Source: an uncultured Clostridium sp.
Lineage (GTDB): Bacteria > Bacillota > Clostridia > TANB77 > CAG-508
DNA length: 64,000 nt
Reading direction: 5' to 3'
Assembly: GCA_900552135.1 (NCBI GenBank)
Contig: URYN01000006.1
Coordinates: 55,081-119,080 of the forward strand
Both the position numbers and the translations under genes were made by a program. Under the pieces are notes generated by a model. That model saw only the letters and a list, made by a program, of their open reading frames with translations, had not been told where the DNA came from and made no database searches. How positions within the stretch are numbered: the first letter of the stretch is position 1; each line of letters opens with the position of its first letter. This document shows, piece by piece, positions 38,564-47,989 of the stretch.

Positions 38564-38653
38564 CCATCCTTATTGTTTCTAATTATTTATTAGCACATAT
38601 TCAAATAATTAAATATCTTGTTCTAGTCTAATAATCTCATCTTTTATTATATT

Positions 38654-39376
38654 TTAGTCAAAAGCTATATTGGGATTTTCAAATTCCTTTAGTCTTATGT
38701 TGTATGCTTCAACTGCCTCTTTCTCGAATGCAAGTTTTGGTTCTTTTACTCCTAATAATCTTAGTAAATACTTTGTAAAGTCTGGATTAAATACTAAAAT
38801 TGGTCCTAGCACATAAGTTCCCATGAAATTATTTATTCTAACTCCCTCGAATTTAGATTCATCATTTAATCCAGGTCCTCTTAATGCTTTAAATAAATAA
38901 TTTTTAGAATTATCTCCATAAGACTTTGCAAATTGTGACATAAATCCTACTATTTTTATTGTTTCTTTTTCCTCTAGTTCTCCTAAGAATAAAGAATTGT
39001 ATCTATTCATCATGTCTCTTTTTGCATAGAGTTCTGTAATACCAAGTCCTTCAATCTTGCTACCATCTTCATTTTCTATGTATTTTCCAAACACTTCTAA
39101 AGCATTTCCAATCATAAAAAAAGCTTTATTTTCTTGTATTTGTTTTTTTATTGTTTCGGTGTAAGGTTTTAGCTTTTCTATTACAAGCTCTTGAGTTTTT
39201 TCAGTCATTGGCGCCATGTAAACTAAGTCTATGTCTTCTTTTACAAAGGTTGGCTCATCGTTTAATGATGTATTTATTATTTCTATGTCTTCTACTGATT
39301 GCTCTAAATATTTTATGTTATATGTGTTTCCAAATAAGTTACATACTTCTGGATATAAAACTTCTACTCTAAGCAT
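38654..39376 (-). CDS. GatD-like subunit of lipid II isoglutaminyl synthase, catalytic Cys and His absent
   Basis: Homologue of GatD, the glutaminase that feeds ammonia to MurT for amidating D-Glu of the peptidoglycan stem. 240 residues from the ATG at 39376 (GGAGGTG 8 bases upstream, overlapping the murT stop). The fold signature is clear: LYPEVCNLFGNTYNIKYLEQ near the start, GKYIENEDGSKIEGLGITELY, and TYVLGPILVFNPDFTKYLL near the end. But where GatD has the nucleophile Cys (CGGYQ-like, just before LLGKY) this protein reads IGNALEVFGKY, and where GatD has YLHGP it reads YVLGP. Its only Cys is near residue 12. So it probably cannot hydrolyse glutamine. Confidence 0.85.
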   Translation of the reverse strand: MLRVEVLYPEVCNLFGNTYNIKYLEQSVEDIEIINTSLNDEPTFVKEDIDLVYMAPMTEKTQELVIEKLKPYTETIKKQIQENKAFFMIGNALEVFGKYIENEDGSKIEGLGITELYAKRDMMNRYNSLFLGELEEKETIKIVGFMSQFAKSYGDNSKNYLFKALRGPGLNDESKFEGVRINNFMGTYVLGPILVFNPDFTKYLLRLLGVKEPKLAFEKEAVEAYNIRLKEFENPNIAFD

Positions 39377-40760
39377 TAGCCTCACCTCCTGCAATTCTTT
39401 TTTCTATATGTTCTCTTATATCGTCTGCAAGTTCTCCATTATAAATATCATATAAAATGTATATATCTGTTCCCTTATTTAATGATAAACAATCGGCAAT
39501 TTTTTCTGTATTTTTCGTGAATACTAATTTTTCTCTTGGAACCCCAGCAATTAATAATCTTAAATAGAAATCTTCTGATCTAGGTCCTCCAATTACAACT
39601 CTATCAATGCTTTCGTCATTCAAGAATTCAAAGTCGCAGTCATAAAGCCATACCATGCTCTCAGATGTTTCTTTTGCATCATATCTGTCGAATAAAACCA
39701 GTACAACTTCTTTCTTGCCTTTTTCATTTTTAACATAATCGCATACACAAGAACATGCAACAGGATTTTGTCCCTTTGCCAAATGGCTTACGATTTTTAT
39801 TCCATCAACTGTTTTTTCTTGGTATCTGCTCTCTACTATTTTTTCTTTTTCAAAAGCATTCTTTATTTGTTCTTCTGTAAGTCCTATTTCTGTAAGTGCA
39901 GATATAACTGCAAGCTCATTGTAAATATTGAATATACTATCAGAAATCAAATTATAGCTGTTTGCTTCTCCATTATGTTCTATTGTTAGTTTTCTGTTTT
40001 CAAAGTCTATATTACTTACTCTAAAATCTGCTTCTGGTGATTTAAAATCACAATTTGGACAATATGCATTTCCGATATGATGATATCTTACATAGTTATA
40101 TTTTAATTTTGTATGACATTTCGGGCATACTCTCATATCATTTATAATATTTACAGATTCTGTTTTGTCTGTTGGTAGCTTATCTATTGCAAAATAAACT
40201 GCCTTATTACCGTTTCCTAGTCTGCTACTAATTAAATCATCTGCATTTAGAATTAACTTTGTTTCTTTTGGAAGTGCTCCATTTATAATATTAAATATAA
40301 ATTCTGGGTGAGCATTTCTCTTTATAGAATCTCTAAATAAATTTGTACAAACAAGATATGTTGGTGTGATGTATGAATATACCTTTATAGAACTTCTCTC
40401 GTCAACCTCGAGAACTGCAACATCATATTTCGTTTTGTTTGTAAGAGTTGAACCCGCAATGAATGCAGATGCAACGCCAGAGTTTATGTTTGCACCAAGT
40501 CTGTTATCAAGTACCTTTTTTCCACTTGATTCTAAGGCTCCAATTAATAAATTACATACTGTAGTTTTTCCATTTGTTCCAGTAACTGCAATAATTTCCT
40601 TTGGCTTTGAAACTTTTGTTAAAAAGTCTTTATCTATTTTTAATGCAACCTTTCCTGGAAAGAAAGATGCTTTGCATTTTACTATTTTTAATCTTTTTAG
40701 TAATTTAATTCCAAACATTATAAATTTTGCTGTATAGAATGCAATATAAAATTTAAACAT
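39369..40760 (-). CDS. murT: MurT, lipid II isoglutaminyl synthase ligase subunit
   Basis: Mur-ligase-like enzyme that amidates D-glutamate of lipid II together with GatD. P-loop AVTGTNGKTTVCNLL (about 57-71), central Mur-ligase domain containing the MurT-specific four-cysteine zinc ribbon (CPKCHTKLKYN ... YCPNC, about 203-227), and the C-terminal DUF1727 domain (VVLVLFDRYDAKETSE). AAGGAG before the ATG at 40760 sets the start (463 residues). Its last 8 bases overlap the gatD-like start, indicating coupled translation. The absence of the partner's glutaminase residues raises the question of where the ammonia comes from. Confidence 0.93.
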   Translation of the reverse strand: MFKFYIAFYTAKFIMFGIKLLKRLKIVKCKASFFPGKVALKIDKDFLTKVSKPKEIIAVTGTNGKTTVCNLLIGALESSGKKVLDNRLGANINSGVASAFIAGSTLTNKTKYDVAVLEVDERSSIKVYSYITPTYLVCTNLFRDSIKRNAHPEFIFNIINGALPKETKLILNADDLISSRLGNGNKAVYFAIDKLPTDKTESVNIINDMRVCPKCHTKLKYNYVRYHHIGNAYCPNCDFKSPEADFRVSNIDFENRKLTIEHNGEANSYNLISDSIFNIYNELAVISALTEIGLTEEQIKNAFEKEKIVESRYQEKTVDGIKIVSHLAKGQNPVACSCVCDYVKNEKGKKEVVLVLFDRYDAKETSESMVWLYDCDFEFLNDESIDRVVIGGPRSEDFYLRLLIAGVPREKLVFTKNTEKIADCLSLNKGTDIYILYDIYNGELADDIREHIEKRIAGGEANA

Positions 40761-40835
40761 TATTTTTTCTCCTTGTTGTTTTTTCCTTTGCATTATATCT
40801 CTTTTTTTGTTATAAGTCTATATGTTATAAAATAA

Positions 40836-40872
40836 AAAATCAAAATAGCCTGGCTTTTGCTATTTTGATTTT
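40836..40872 (-). terminator. Terminator of aspS
   Basis: AAAATCAAAATAGC (40836-40849) and GCTATTTTGATTTT (40859-40872), a perfect 14-bp stem with a 9-base loop, followed by T-rich sequence on the minus strand. Confidence 0.85.
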
Positions 40873-40952
40873 CTAACTTTTCACTATTATCGTAGCTTTG
40901 ATTGGAAAAGAATTAAATTTTAACGCAGTCAAAATTATAATTTTTTTCAATC

Positions 40953-42716
40953 CTATTCATCTATCTTAATATGAACATCTTTCAATTGTTGCTCTTCCAC
41001 TCTACTTGGAGCATTCATCATTGCATCTCTTGCTTTCTTGTTCTTAGGGAATGCAATTACTTCTCTTATATTTTGAGTATCTGCAATTAACATTATCATT
41101 CTGTCTAATCCAGGAGCTGCGCCTGCATGTGGAGGAGTTCCATATTTGAAAGCTTTATATAAGGCACCAAATTTTTCCTCAACATTTTTCTCTGAGTATC
41201 CTGCTATTTCAAATGCTTTTACCATTAATTTTGGATCATGGTTTCTAACTGCTCCAGATGCCATTTCATATCCGTTGCCAACCAAGTCAAATTGGTATGC
41301 AAGTATGTCTAATGGATCTTTATTTTCTAGAGCTTCCATTCCACCTTGTGGCATTGAGAATGGATTATGGTTAAAGTCTATTTTTCCTTCATCTTCGTTG
41401 TATTCGTACATTGGAAAATCTACTATGAAGCAGAACTTGTATGTATTTTTCTCTATTAAGTCTAATCTCTTTCCAAGTTCAATTCTTACTTGACCAGCTA
41501 TTTTTTGTGCTGTCTGTAATTTGTCTGCTACGAAGAATATGCTGTCTCCAGCCTTTGCTCCAAGCTTTTCTTCTAATCCTTTTAGAATATCTTCTGTGAT
41601 GAATTTTGCAATTCCACCTTGTGGTGTATTGTTCTCATCAACCTTTGTCCAAGCTAATCCCTTTGCACCTTGTTCTTCAACTGCAAATTCTGTCATGCTA
41701 TCGAAGAATTTTCTTCCTTGAGCAGCACCGTTTGGAACAACTATTGCTTTTATTGTTTTATCTTTGAAAGCATTAAATTCACTGTCTTTAAATAATTCAG
41801 TTGCATCTTGTATTATTAATGGGTTTCTTAAGTCTGGCTTGTCTATTCCGTATTTTTCCATAGCCTCTCTGTATGGAATACGGATAAATGGAGCCTCGTC
41901 TACCTTCCAATTTGTATGTTTCTTAAATACAGTTGTAATTAATTCTTCCATTGTATGTAGAACATCTTCTTGAGTTGCAAAACTCATCTCAAAGTCTACT
42001 TGATAAAATTCTCCTGGAGCTCTATCTGCTCTTGGGTCTTCATCTCTGAAGCATGGAGCAATTTGATAATATTTATCAAATCCAGAAATCATAAGTAATT
42101 GTTTAAATTGTTGTGGTGCCTGTGGTAATGCATAGAACTCGCCTGGGTGAAGTCTACTTGGTACCAAGAAATCTCTTGCTCCCTCTGGAGATGAATTTGC
42201 AAGTATTGGTGTTTGAACTTCTGCAAATCCCATTTCGTCCATTTTTTCTCTTATTGTTTTCATTACTTGAGAACGTAATAAGATATTGTTGTGTATCTTT
42301 TCATTACGTAAGTCTAAGAATCTATATTCAAGTCTTAAATCTTCTCTTACCTGACTTATATCTATTTTCTCAGAATTTATTTCAAATGGAAGTGTTGGTT
42401 CACAAGTTCCTAAAACAGTAATTTTCTTAGCATCAATTTCTATGTCTCCTGTTGGAATTTTCTTGTTTTTATTTGAACGCTCAACAACAGTTCCTTCCAC
42501 AGATATAACGCATTCTGTGTATAAACTTTCCAATTGTTTTTTTAATTCTTCATCAGCTACAACTATTTGTGTAATTCCATATTGATCTCTTAAATCAACA
42601 AATGTCATACCACCTAAATTTCTTATTCTTTGTATCCAGCCTGCAAGCTTTACTTCGCTTCCAACATTTGAAATATTAAGCTCGCCACAATTATTAGTTC
42701 TATATTCGTTTGCCAT
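40953..42716 (-). CDS. aspS: Aspartyl-tRNA synthetase
   Basis: Class IIb synthetase charging tRNA-Asp (or Asp/Asn if non-discriminating). 587 residues: anticodon-binding OB domain (about 15-105), motif 1/2 region with FLVPSRLHPGEFYALPQAPQQFKQ and FRDEDPRADRAPGEFYQVD, the bacterial GAD insertion (about 290-420), and motif 3 GAAPGLDRMIMLI, ending NIREVIAFPKNKKARDAM. Typical bacterial length. It follows the short RNase G gene. Confidence 0.98.
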   Translation of the reverse strand: MANEYRTNNCGELNISNVGSEVKLAGWIQRIRNLGGMTFVDLRDQYGITQIVVADEELKKQLESLYTECVISVEGTVVERSNKNKKIPTGDIEIDAKKITVLGTCEPTLPFEINSEKIDISQVREDLRLEYRFLDLRNEKIHNNILLRSQVMKTIREKMDEMGFAEVQTPILANSSPEGARDFLVPSRLHPGEFYALPQAPQQFKQLLMISGFDKYYQIAPCFRDEDPRADRAPGEFYQVDFEMSFATQEDVLHTMEELITTVFKKHTNWKVDEAPFIRIPYREAMEKYGIDKPDLRNPLIIQDATELFKDSEFNAFKDKTIKAIVVPNGAAQGRKFFDSMTEFAVEEQGAKGLAWTKVDENNTPQGGIAKFITEDILKGLEEKLGAKAGDSIFFVADKLQTAQKIAGQVRIELGKRLDLIEKNTYKFCFIVDFPMYEYNEDEGKIDFNHNPFSMPQGGMEALENKDPLDILAYQFDLVGNGYEMASGAVRNHDPKLMVKAFEIAGYSEKNVEEKFGALYKAFKYGTPPHAGAAPGLDRMIMLIADTQNIREVIAFPKNKKARDAMMNAPSRVEEQQLKDVHIKIDE

Positions 42717-42797
42717 ATTATCATTCCTTTTATTTTAATTTTACGTTATTATTTTACTCTCTTTTTATGTAAATGTCTAGCTTTTAAGCTCATTTTA

Positions 42798-43991
42798 TTA
42801 CATTTTCTTTCTTGTCATTTCCAATAAATCCAATTTTGTAAATCCAATAATCTGAGTCTTGCTTCTATCCTTCTTTATTTCTTTTTCCAATAATTTAATT
42901 ATTTCATTTCTATCCTGATCATTTTCCATATCAATATAGTCAATCACTATTATTCCACTTATGTTTCTTAGCCTTAATTGTTTTGCGATTTCAATAGTTG
43001 CCTCTTCATTAACTTTTACTACCGTATTTTCTTTACTAGAATTTTTCTTACCAGTAAATTTGCCTGAATTAACATCAATCGCAGTAAGTGCTTCGGTTTT
43101 ATCTATTGTAATAAATCCTCCACAGTCAAGCCATACTTTTCTTCTTTCCATCTTCTCAATCTGATTATCTATATCATAGATATTATTCAAATTTTCCTTG
43201 TATTCTAGCTGAATTTCGTCTTTTCCTATTGATTTTAAATATTTTTCAATCTCTTGATATGATGTCTTTGAATTAATAGTTATCTTGGCAATTCCTGTAT
43301 CCAGAACTCCTGTTAAAAACTTTGATACCACATCATAATTCTGGCATATTAATTTTGGAACTTTTTGTTTTTTTGCTGTATCATAGCTTTCTTTTATCAG
43401 TTTCCAAAGCGTAATTAGCTTTTCAAGGTCTTCCTCTATTTCTTCTTTTTTCTTTCCTTCTGAAGCTGTTCTTATGATAACTCCAAATTGTTTTTCTTGC
43501 TTATTTAGAATTTCAGATGCAATCTTTCTAAGTCTTTTTCTTTCCTCAGAGTTCTCTATTTTCTGAGAAATAGTAATAAAATTCACATCAACCATAAGCA
43601 CGCAAAATCTTCCCGTTAGACTTATGTGAGTAGAAATTCTAGCTCCTTTTTGAGCTTCTTCGTCTTTTTTAATTTGAACTAGAATAGGCATTCCCTGTTT
43701 TATATAATCATTTATTTTATATTTTGAAAAGTCCTCTTTTTTGTTTCCTGTTTCATTGCTTACTTTTGGTATTACATCTTTAATGTGAAGAAACGCATTT
43801 TTATCTTCTCCAATATCAACAAATGCTGATTGCATGCCAGGCAATACGTTTTTTACAATTCCACAATATATGTTTCCTTCTAATATTTTGTTGCTTTCTG
43901 ATTCTTCGTATTTTTCTACTATTTTTCCATCTTCTAATAGAAGCACCATATATGCACTATTTTCGTTTTTGCTAATAATAATTTCTTTCAT
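42798..43991 (-). CDS. rng: Ribonuclease E/G family, short C-terminus
   Basis: Endoribonuclease of the RNase E/G family (rRNA 5' maturation and mRNA decay). The S1 domain (about 36-120: GNIYCGIVKNVLPGMQSAFVDIG), the 5'-sensor/RNase H-like part and the catalytic DNase I-like part with LTAIDVNSGKF (Asp about 305) and IVIDYIDM (Asp about 350) are intact. It stops at residue 397 right after LLEMTRKKM, so the zinc-link cysteines (CPxC) and the small dimerisation domain usual after this point are missing. No continuation is visible in other frames downstream, so this looks natural and not a simple frameshift. Confidence 0.9.
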   Translation of the reverse strand: MKEIIISKNENSAYMVLLLEDGKIVEKYEESESNKILEGNIYCGIVKNVLPGMQSAFVDIGEDKNAFLHIKDVIPKVSNETGNKKEDFSKYKINDYIKQGMPILVQIKKDEEAQKGARISTHISLTGRFCVLMVDVNFITISQKIENSEERKRLRKIASEILNKQEKQFGVIIRTASEGKKKEEIEEDLEKLITLWKLIKESYDTAKKQKVPKLICQNYDVVSKFLTGVLDTGIAKITINSKTSYQEIEKYLKSIGKDEIQLEYKENLNNIYDIDNQIEKMERRKVWLDCGGFITIDKTEALTAIDVNSGKFTGKKNSSKENTVVKVNEEATIEIAKQLRLRNISGIIVIDYIDMENDQDRNEIIKLLEKEIKKDRSKTQIIGFTKLDLLEMTRKKM

Positions 43992-44010
43992 TTATTTCTC
44001 CAAATTTTTT

Positions 44011-44568
44011 CTAATTTAAATTGTTCATGGCCTTGTCAATTCCGAATTTTAATATTTCCACTACTGCTTCTGTTGCTTTATTTATTCCTTCTTCTAGCTC
44101 TTCATATTCTTCGTCATCAACTTTTTTTATTACATAGTCAATTAAATTCACAATTTTTTCTTGCTTTCCTGTTCCAACTCTAACCCTTGGAAATAGTGTA
44201 GTTCCAAGTTCACTAACAACAGACTTCATTCCATTGTGTGTGCCAGGTCCACCCTTTTTTCTAATTTTCATTATTCCTGTTTCTATATCAATATCGTCAT
44301 AAATAACAATTATATTCTCTGGGTCAATTTTATAAAAATCAGCTAATGGTCTAACTGCTTCTCCGCTTGAATTCATATATGTTTGAGGCTTTACAAGAAT
44401 TACCTTTTCATTTTCTATTGTTCCATTTCCAATAAGTGCATTGAATTTTTCTTTTCTAACATCAATATCAAACCTTTTAGACAAATTATTTATTACGTCA
44501 AATCCCATGTTATGTCTTGTTTTGCTATATTCAGGTTCTGGATTTCCAAGTCCTACTATCAAATACAT
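44011..44568 (-). CDS. pth: Peptidyl-tRNA hydrolase
   Basis: Releases peptides from prematurely dropped peptidyl-tRNA. 185 residues: LIVGLGNPEPEYSKTRHNMGFDVI with the catalytic His (about 20), KPQTYMNSSGEAV (Asn about 68), VIYDDIDIETG (Asp about 93) and GGPGTHNGMKSV (Asn about 113). Full family length. It is 19 bp before rng. Confidence 0.97.
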   Translation of the reverse strand: MYLIVGLGNPEPEYSKTRHNMGFDVINNLSKRFDIDVRKEKFNALIGNGTIENEKVILVKPQTYMNSSGEAVRPLADFYKIDPENIIVIYDDIDIETGIMKIRKKGGPGTHNGMKSVVSELGTTLFPRVRVGTGKQEKIVNLIDYVIKKVDDEEYEELEEGINKATEAVVEILKFGIDKAMNNLN

Positions 44569-44603
44569 ACGAATTTCTTCCCTTCTAAAAAAATCTAGTC
44601 AAT

Positions 44604-44632
44604 AGTATAGCATATTTTTTGACACAATGCAA
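44604..44632 (-). promoter_or_regulatory. pth promoter
   Basis: Minus strand TTGCAT (44627-44632), 17 bases, TATACT (44604-44609), about 35 bp before the pth ATG. The rest of the divergent region 44569-44818 is extremely AT-rich, with repeated AATTT-type words, and must hold the era promoter, which I cannot place with confidence. Confidence 0.65.
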
Positions 44633-44818
44633 AAAATATTATATAATTGCAGTGAATTAATGTTACAGAATTTAATTTAAGATTTTGAATTAAAGGTTTT
44701 AATTTTTTAATTTCAACTTTTGATTATGAATTTAAATTTGAAATTTGAATGAAATAATGTGATGATTATTTTCATTTAGTACTGTAGCAAAAAGATTAAA
44801 ATTGGAGTCAAATATTTT

Positions 44819-45730
44819 ATGGAAAAAGAAGAAATTTTTAAATCGGGATTCGTTTCAATGCTTGGAAGAACAAACGTTGGAAAATCAAGCATAATGAATG
44901 CAATAGTCGGAGAAAAAGTTGCTGCAGTTGCAAATAAATCACAAACAACAAGAACTCAAATAAAAGCAATTGTTAATAGACCAAACTCACAAATAATTTT
45001 TGTTGATACTCCTGGTATTCACAAACCAAAATCAAAACTTGGAAACGTGATGCTAGAAACTGCATTTGGTGCATCTACAGATGTTGATATTATTCTATTT
45101 GTGGTTGATGCCTCTTCAAACGAAATTGGTAAAGGTGATAGAATTATCTTAGACAAAATTATTGCATCAAAAAAGAAATGTATTCTTGTAATAAACAAAA
45201 TAGATTTAGTAAAAAAAGAACAAATAGCTTCAGTTATAAATTTATATTCAAAAGAGTATAACTTCATAGCCGTTGTTCCAGTTTCTGTTGTAAAAAAGAA
45301 AAATCTTGACGAGCTTTTAAATGAAATAGAAAAGAACCTAAAAGAAGGTCCTGCATATTATGATACTGAGGAATACACAGACCAAACATTAAGACAACTT
45401 GCAGAAGAAACTATTCGTGAAAAAGCCTTAAAACTTTTAGACGATGAAGTTCCTCACGGAATTTATGTTGAAGTAGACAAGATGAAATTCAGGAAGACAA
45501 AAGAAAAAGAAGATATTTATGATATAGATGCAACAATTTACTGCATACGCAATTCCCATAAAGGAATCATAATTGGGAAAGGCGGTCAAATGCTAAAAAG
45601 AATCGGCACTTATGCTAGAGAAGATTTAGAGAAAATGTTCGGTGTAAAAGTAAATTTGAAATTATGGGTAAAAGTTAGAGAAGACTGGATTAACGACTCT
45701 GCCCTAGTAAAAAAATTCAAAGCCGAATAA
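44819..45730 (+). CDS. era: GTPase Era
   Basis: Essential GTPase for 16S rRNA maturation and 30S assembly. 303 residues: G1 GRTNVGKSS (about 16-24), G3 DTPGIHKPKS (about 63-72), G4 NKID (about 127-130), and the C-terminal KH domain with IIIGKGGQMLKRIGTYARE (about 245-263). It starts a three-gene plus-strand operon era-yqzL-recO, the usual clostridial order. Confidence 0.98.
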   Translation: MEKEEIFKSGFVSMLGRTNVGKSSIMNAIVGEKVAAVANKSQTTRTQIKAIVNRPNSQIIFVDTPGIHKPKSKLGNVMLETAFGASTDVDIILFVVDASSNEIGKGDRIILDKIIASKKKCILVINKIDLVKKEQIASVINLYSKEYNFIAVVPVSVVKKKNLDELLNEIEKNLKEGPAYYDTEEYTDQTLRQLAEETIREKALKLLDDEVPHGIYVEVDKMKFRKTKEKEDIYDIDATIYCIRNSHKGIIIGKGGQMLKRIGTYAREDLEKMFGVKVNLKLWVKVREDWINDSALVKKFKAE

Positions 45731-45804
45731 GATATTTTTAGTATAATTTTTTAAATTTGGCAAAAGATAAATATAACGAGATACACATTTAGGAGATGAT
45801 TTTT

Positions 45805-45987
45805 ATGATAAAAAAATTAGCTTGGGATACATTTAAAAATACAGGAGATATAAACACTTTTATGGAATTTAAGAAGTTTTCAGAATTACAAGAAAATTTA
45901 CCTTTAAATTCCGAACATCAAAATAATATCGGTATAAAAAATCCAATTAATGATACAAATACGGGGAATATTTATGGGGATAATTAA
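45805..45987 (+). CDS. YqzL-like small protein
   Basis: A 60-residue protein starting MIKKLAWDTFKNTGDINTFM; the pattern W-x2-F-x2-TG-x-I matches the YqzL family, a small conserved protein of unknown role encoded between era and recO in Firmicutes. The ATG at 45805 has GGAG 9 bases upstream; the earlier ATG at 45796 abuts the Shine-Dalgarno. The C-terminal half is Asn-rich and longer than in typical YqzL. It overlaps recO by 14 bp. Confidence 0.78.
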   Translation: MIKKLAWDTFKNTGDINTFMEFKKFSELQENLPLNSEHQNNIGIKNPINDTNTGNIYGDN

Positions 45988-46702
45988 AACAAAAGGAATT
46001 GTACTTTTAGAAAGCAATATGGGAGACTTTGATAAAATGGTATCAATCTTGACTCCCGATTTAGGGAAAATTGGGTGTGCTGCCAAAGGAGCAAGGAAGC
46101 CAAAGAGTCCACTCTTGGCTGGCACTCAATTTTTAAGTTTTAGCGATTTAGTAATTTTTAGCGGAGCTAATTCTTATAATATAAATTCTTGTGAGACAAT
46201 AGAAGTATTTTATAATATTAGAACAGATTTAGAAAAACTTACTTATGCTTCTTTTATTTCACGACTAGTTTATGATGTAACAGATGAAAACCAATATACA
46301 TACAAGATTTTGCAATTATTATTAAACACATTATATTTAATTTCTGAAACAGACCAAGACAAAGATTTTATTTTATCTGTTTTTGAATTACGACTAATGG
46401 TGCTATTAGGATTTGCCCCAACTCTTGGAAAATGTGCTATTTGCGGAGAAAAAAATGATATAGGGTATTTCAGTATGAATCATAACGGATTCGTTTGTAA
46501 CGCTTGTGGCAGAACCGATAAATCAGCTATAAAAATAAGCATTGATACTTTCAATGCTCTAAAATATATTGCGACTGCTCCAGCAAAAAAATTATACTCT
46601 TTTTCAGTTTCTGAAGATTCAAAAAAAGAGTTAAAATTAATAAGCAGTCTATACTTAAATAAAAATTTAGATAAAGAATACAAGCTTGAAAAATTGTTCT
46701 AA
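45974..46702 (+). CDS. recO: DNA repair protein RecO
   Basis: Recombination mediator of the RecFOR pathway that loads RecA on SSB-coated DNA. 242 residues from the ATG at 45974: N-terminal OB fold (IIKTKGIVLLESNMGDFDKMVSILT ... AKGARKPKSPL), then a helical domain and the four-cysteine zinc motif CAICGEKNDIGYF ... CNACG (about 156-181). The start follows a GGGGAAT site; upstream frame to 45950 is less likely. Confidence 0.95.
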   Translation: MGIIKTKGIVLLESNMGDFDKMVSILTPDLGKIGCAAKGARKPKSPLLAGTQFLSFSDLVIFSGANSYNINSCETIEVFYNIRTDLEKLTYASFISRLVYDVTDENQYTYKILQLLLNTLYLISETDQDKDFILSVFELRLMVLLGFAPTLGKCAICGEKNDIGYFSMNHNGFVCNACGRTDKSAIKISIDTFNALKYIATAPAKKLYSFSVSEDSKKELKLISSLYLNKNLDKEYKLEKLF

Positions 46703-46731
46703 TATTAAAATTAAATATATTTTCAACTTAC

Positions 46732-46773
46732 AAAACCCAAATTGTTAAATTTTATTCTAACAATTTGGGTTTT
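46732..46773. terminator. Perfect bidirectional terminator
   Basis: AAAACCCAAATTGTTA (46732-46747) and TAACAATTTGGGTTTT (46758-46773), a perfect 16-bp stem between the convergent recO and DUF3048 genes. Confidence 0.93.
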
Positions 46774-46864
46774 AAAATGTATTAAGCCATCTTTAATAAT
46801 CTTTATTATATATTTTATACTTTGTGTTTTGGTTCTATTTTGTTTTATTTTTTATATTATATTT

Positions 46865-47968
46865 TTAATCAACTGAAGTATCAACACTAGTTGTATTTGT
46901 ATTGTCTGTTTCTGGCTCATTGCCTTCTATTCTTACCTTTGCATCTATTGGGCAAATCTGTACAAATGTGTTGCCATCATTTACCTTTATTTCGTTTCCT
47001 TCTAGATCTTTATACACAGTTTGTGAACTTCTTGATGATTTTTCGCAAGTTATTTTTATTGCTCTTCCATTTGTTATATAGTATCCATCTAAAGTTCCTG
47101 TATTGTACAAGGTTTGTCTTCCCTTATTTTCTCCATCATTTATTGTAGCATTTCTAGCAAAAGTAATTATTATATTTTTAGTTGTAACCTTTTCCTTTGT
47201 TGTCCAGTCTGTTTCTTCTATTCCCTTAGAATATCTTTGGTATCTGCCTGTATCTGAATCGTATGTATATTTTACAACATTGGAATCTGAATAAGGTATT
47301 GTTATTTCATCAGCCTTCTCGCCATTTTCGAGTTTTACATCATCTACAACATAGTTTAAAACACTCTTCTTTGTAGAGGTTGTAGCATAATCTTTTCTCT
47401 TTGCTATTTCAAGTATTTTCTGTGTTGATGTTGCAACATTATGTGGTGCACTCTTATCCTTGGTTCTCCAGAAAGATGAACTACTCTCTGAAATACCATT
47501 TATATTGTTTACCTTCAAGTTTGAAATATCGTATTCTGCTTGAGGACTCCAGCCAAAATGAACATATATTGCATCATTTTCTAGTGCATAATCTAAGAAA
47601 TAATGTCTTGAACTTCTTACAGGTCCAATCTTATCCAAATCTTTTCCTTTGAATAAAGCCATTAATCTGCTTTCTCCACCCTCAACAATTATTTCATAAA
47701 CCATGTAAGCATCATTTAATCCACCTTGGGGAAGTGCTGCCTTATGATTATCTATCATAACGGCTATTGGTCTATCTGTTCCTTTAAATGTTTGAACAGT
47801 TTTTATTGGAACTTCAAGTGTGGAATTATCCTCTACATTTTCTCCAGCTACAACATTTTCCTCTATAACATCATATTTATCCTTATATATTTTGTAAGCA
47901 TACAATCCTCCTGCTCCCAACATAAGAACAATTAAAATAATTACAAATATTTTTAACCCTTTACTCAT
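46865..47968 (-). CDS. DUF3048-domain membrane-anchored protein (YerB-like)
   Basis: A 367-residue protein with an N-terminal membrane anchor (about 6-26), a short linker, then the two DUF3048 halves: RPIAVMIDNHKAALPQGGLNDAYMVYEI ... GGESRLMALF ... GPVRSSRHYFLDYALEND, and C-terminal RQTLYNTGTLDGYYITNGRAIKI. The related Bacillus YerB is a lipoprotein of unclear function; here there is no lipobox Cys, so it is anchored by the helix. A Thr/Asp-rich tail ends the protein. Surface role likely; activity unknown. Confidence 0.85.
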   Translation of the reverse strand: MSKGLKIFVIILIVLMLGAGGLYAYKIYKDKYDVIEENVVAGENVEDNSTLEVPIKTVQTFKGTDRPIAVMIDNHKAALPQGGLNDAYMVYEIIVEGGESRLMALFKGKDLDKIGPVRSSRHYFLDYALENDAIYVHFGWSPQAEYDISNLKVNNINGISESSSSFWRTKDKSAPHNVATSTQKILEIAKRKDYATTSTKKSVLNYVVDDVKLENGEKADEITIPYSDSNVVKYTYDSDTGRYQRYSKGIEETDWTTKEKVTTKNIIITFARNATINDGENKGRQTLYNTGTLDGYYITNGRAIKITCEKSSRSSQTVYKDLEGNEIKVNDGNTFVQICPIDAKVRIEGNEPETDNTNTTSVDTSVD

Positions 47969-47989
47969 AGCAAATTCCTTTCCTATTTA

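Noticed and set aside
44640..44818. Repeated AATTT words before era as iterons or an origin
   Set aside because: They have no fixed period or unit and look like low-complexity AT-rich sequence; no DnaA-box cluster was found.
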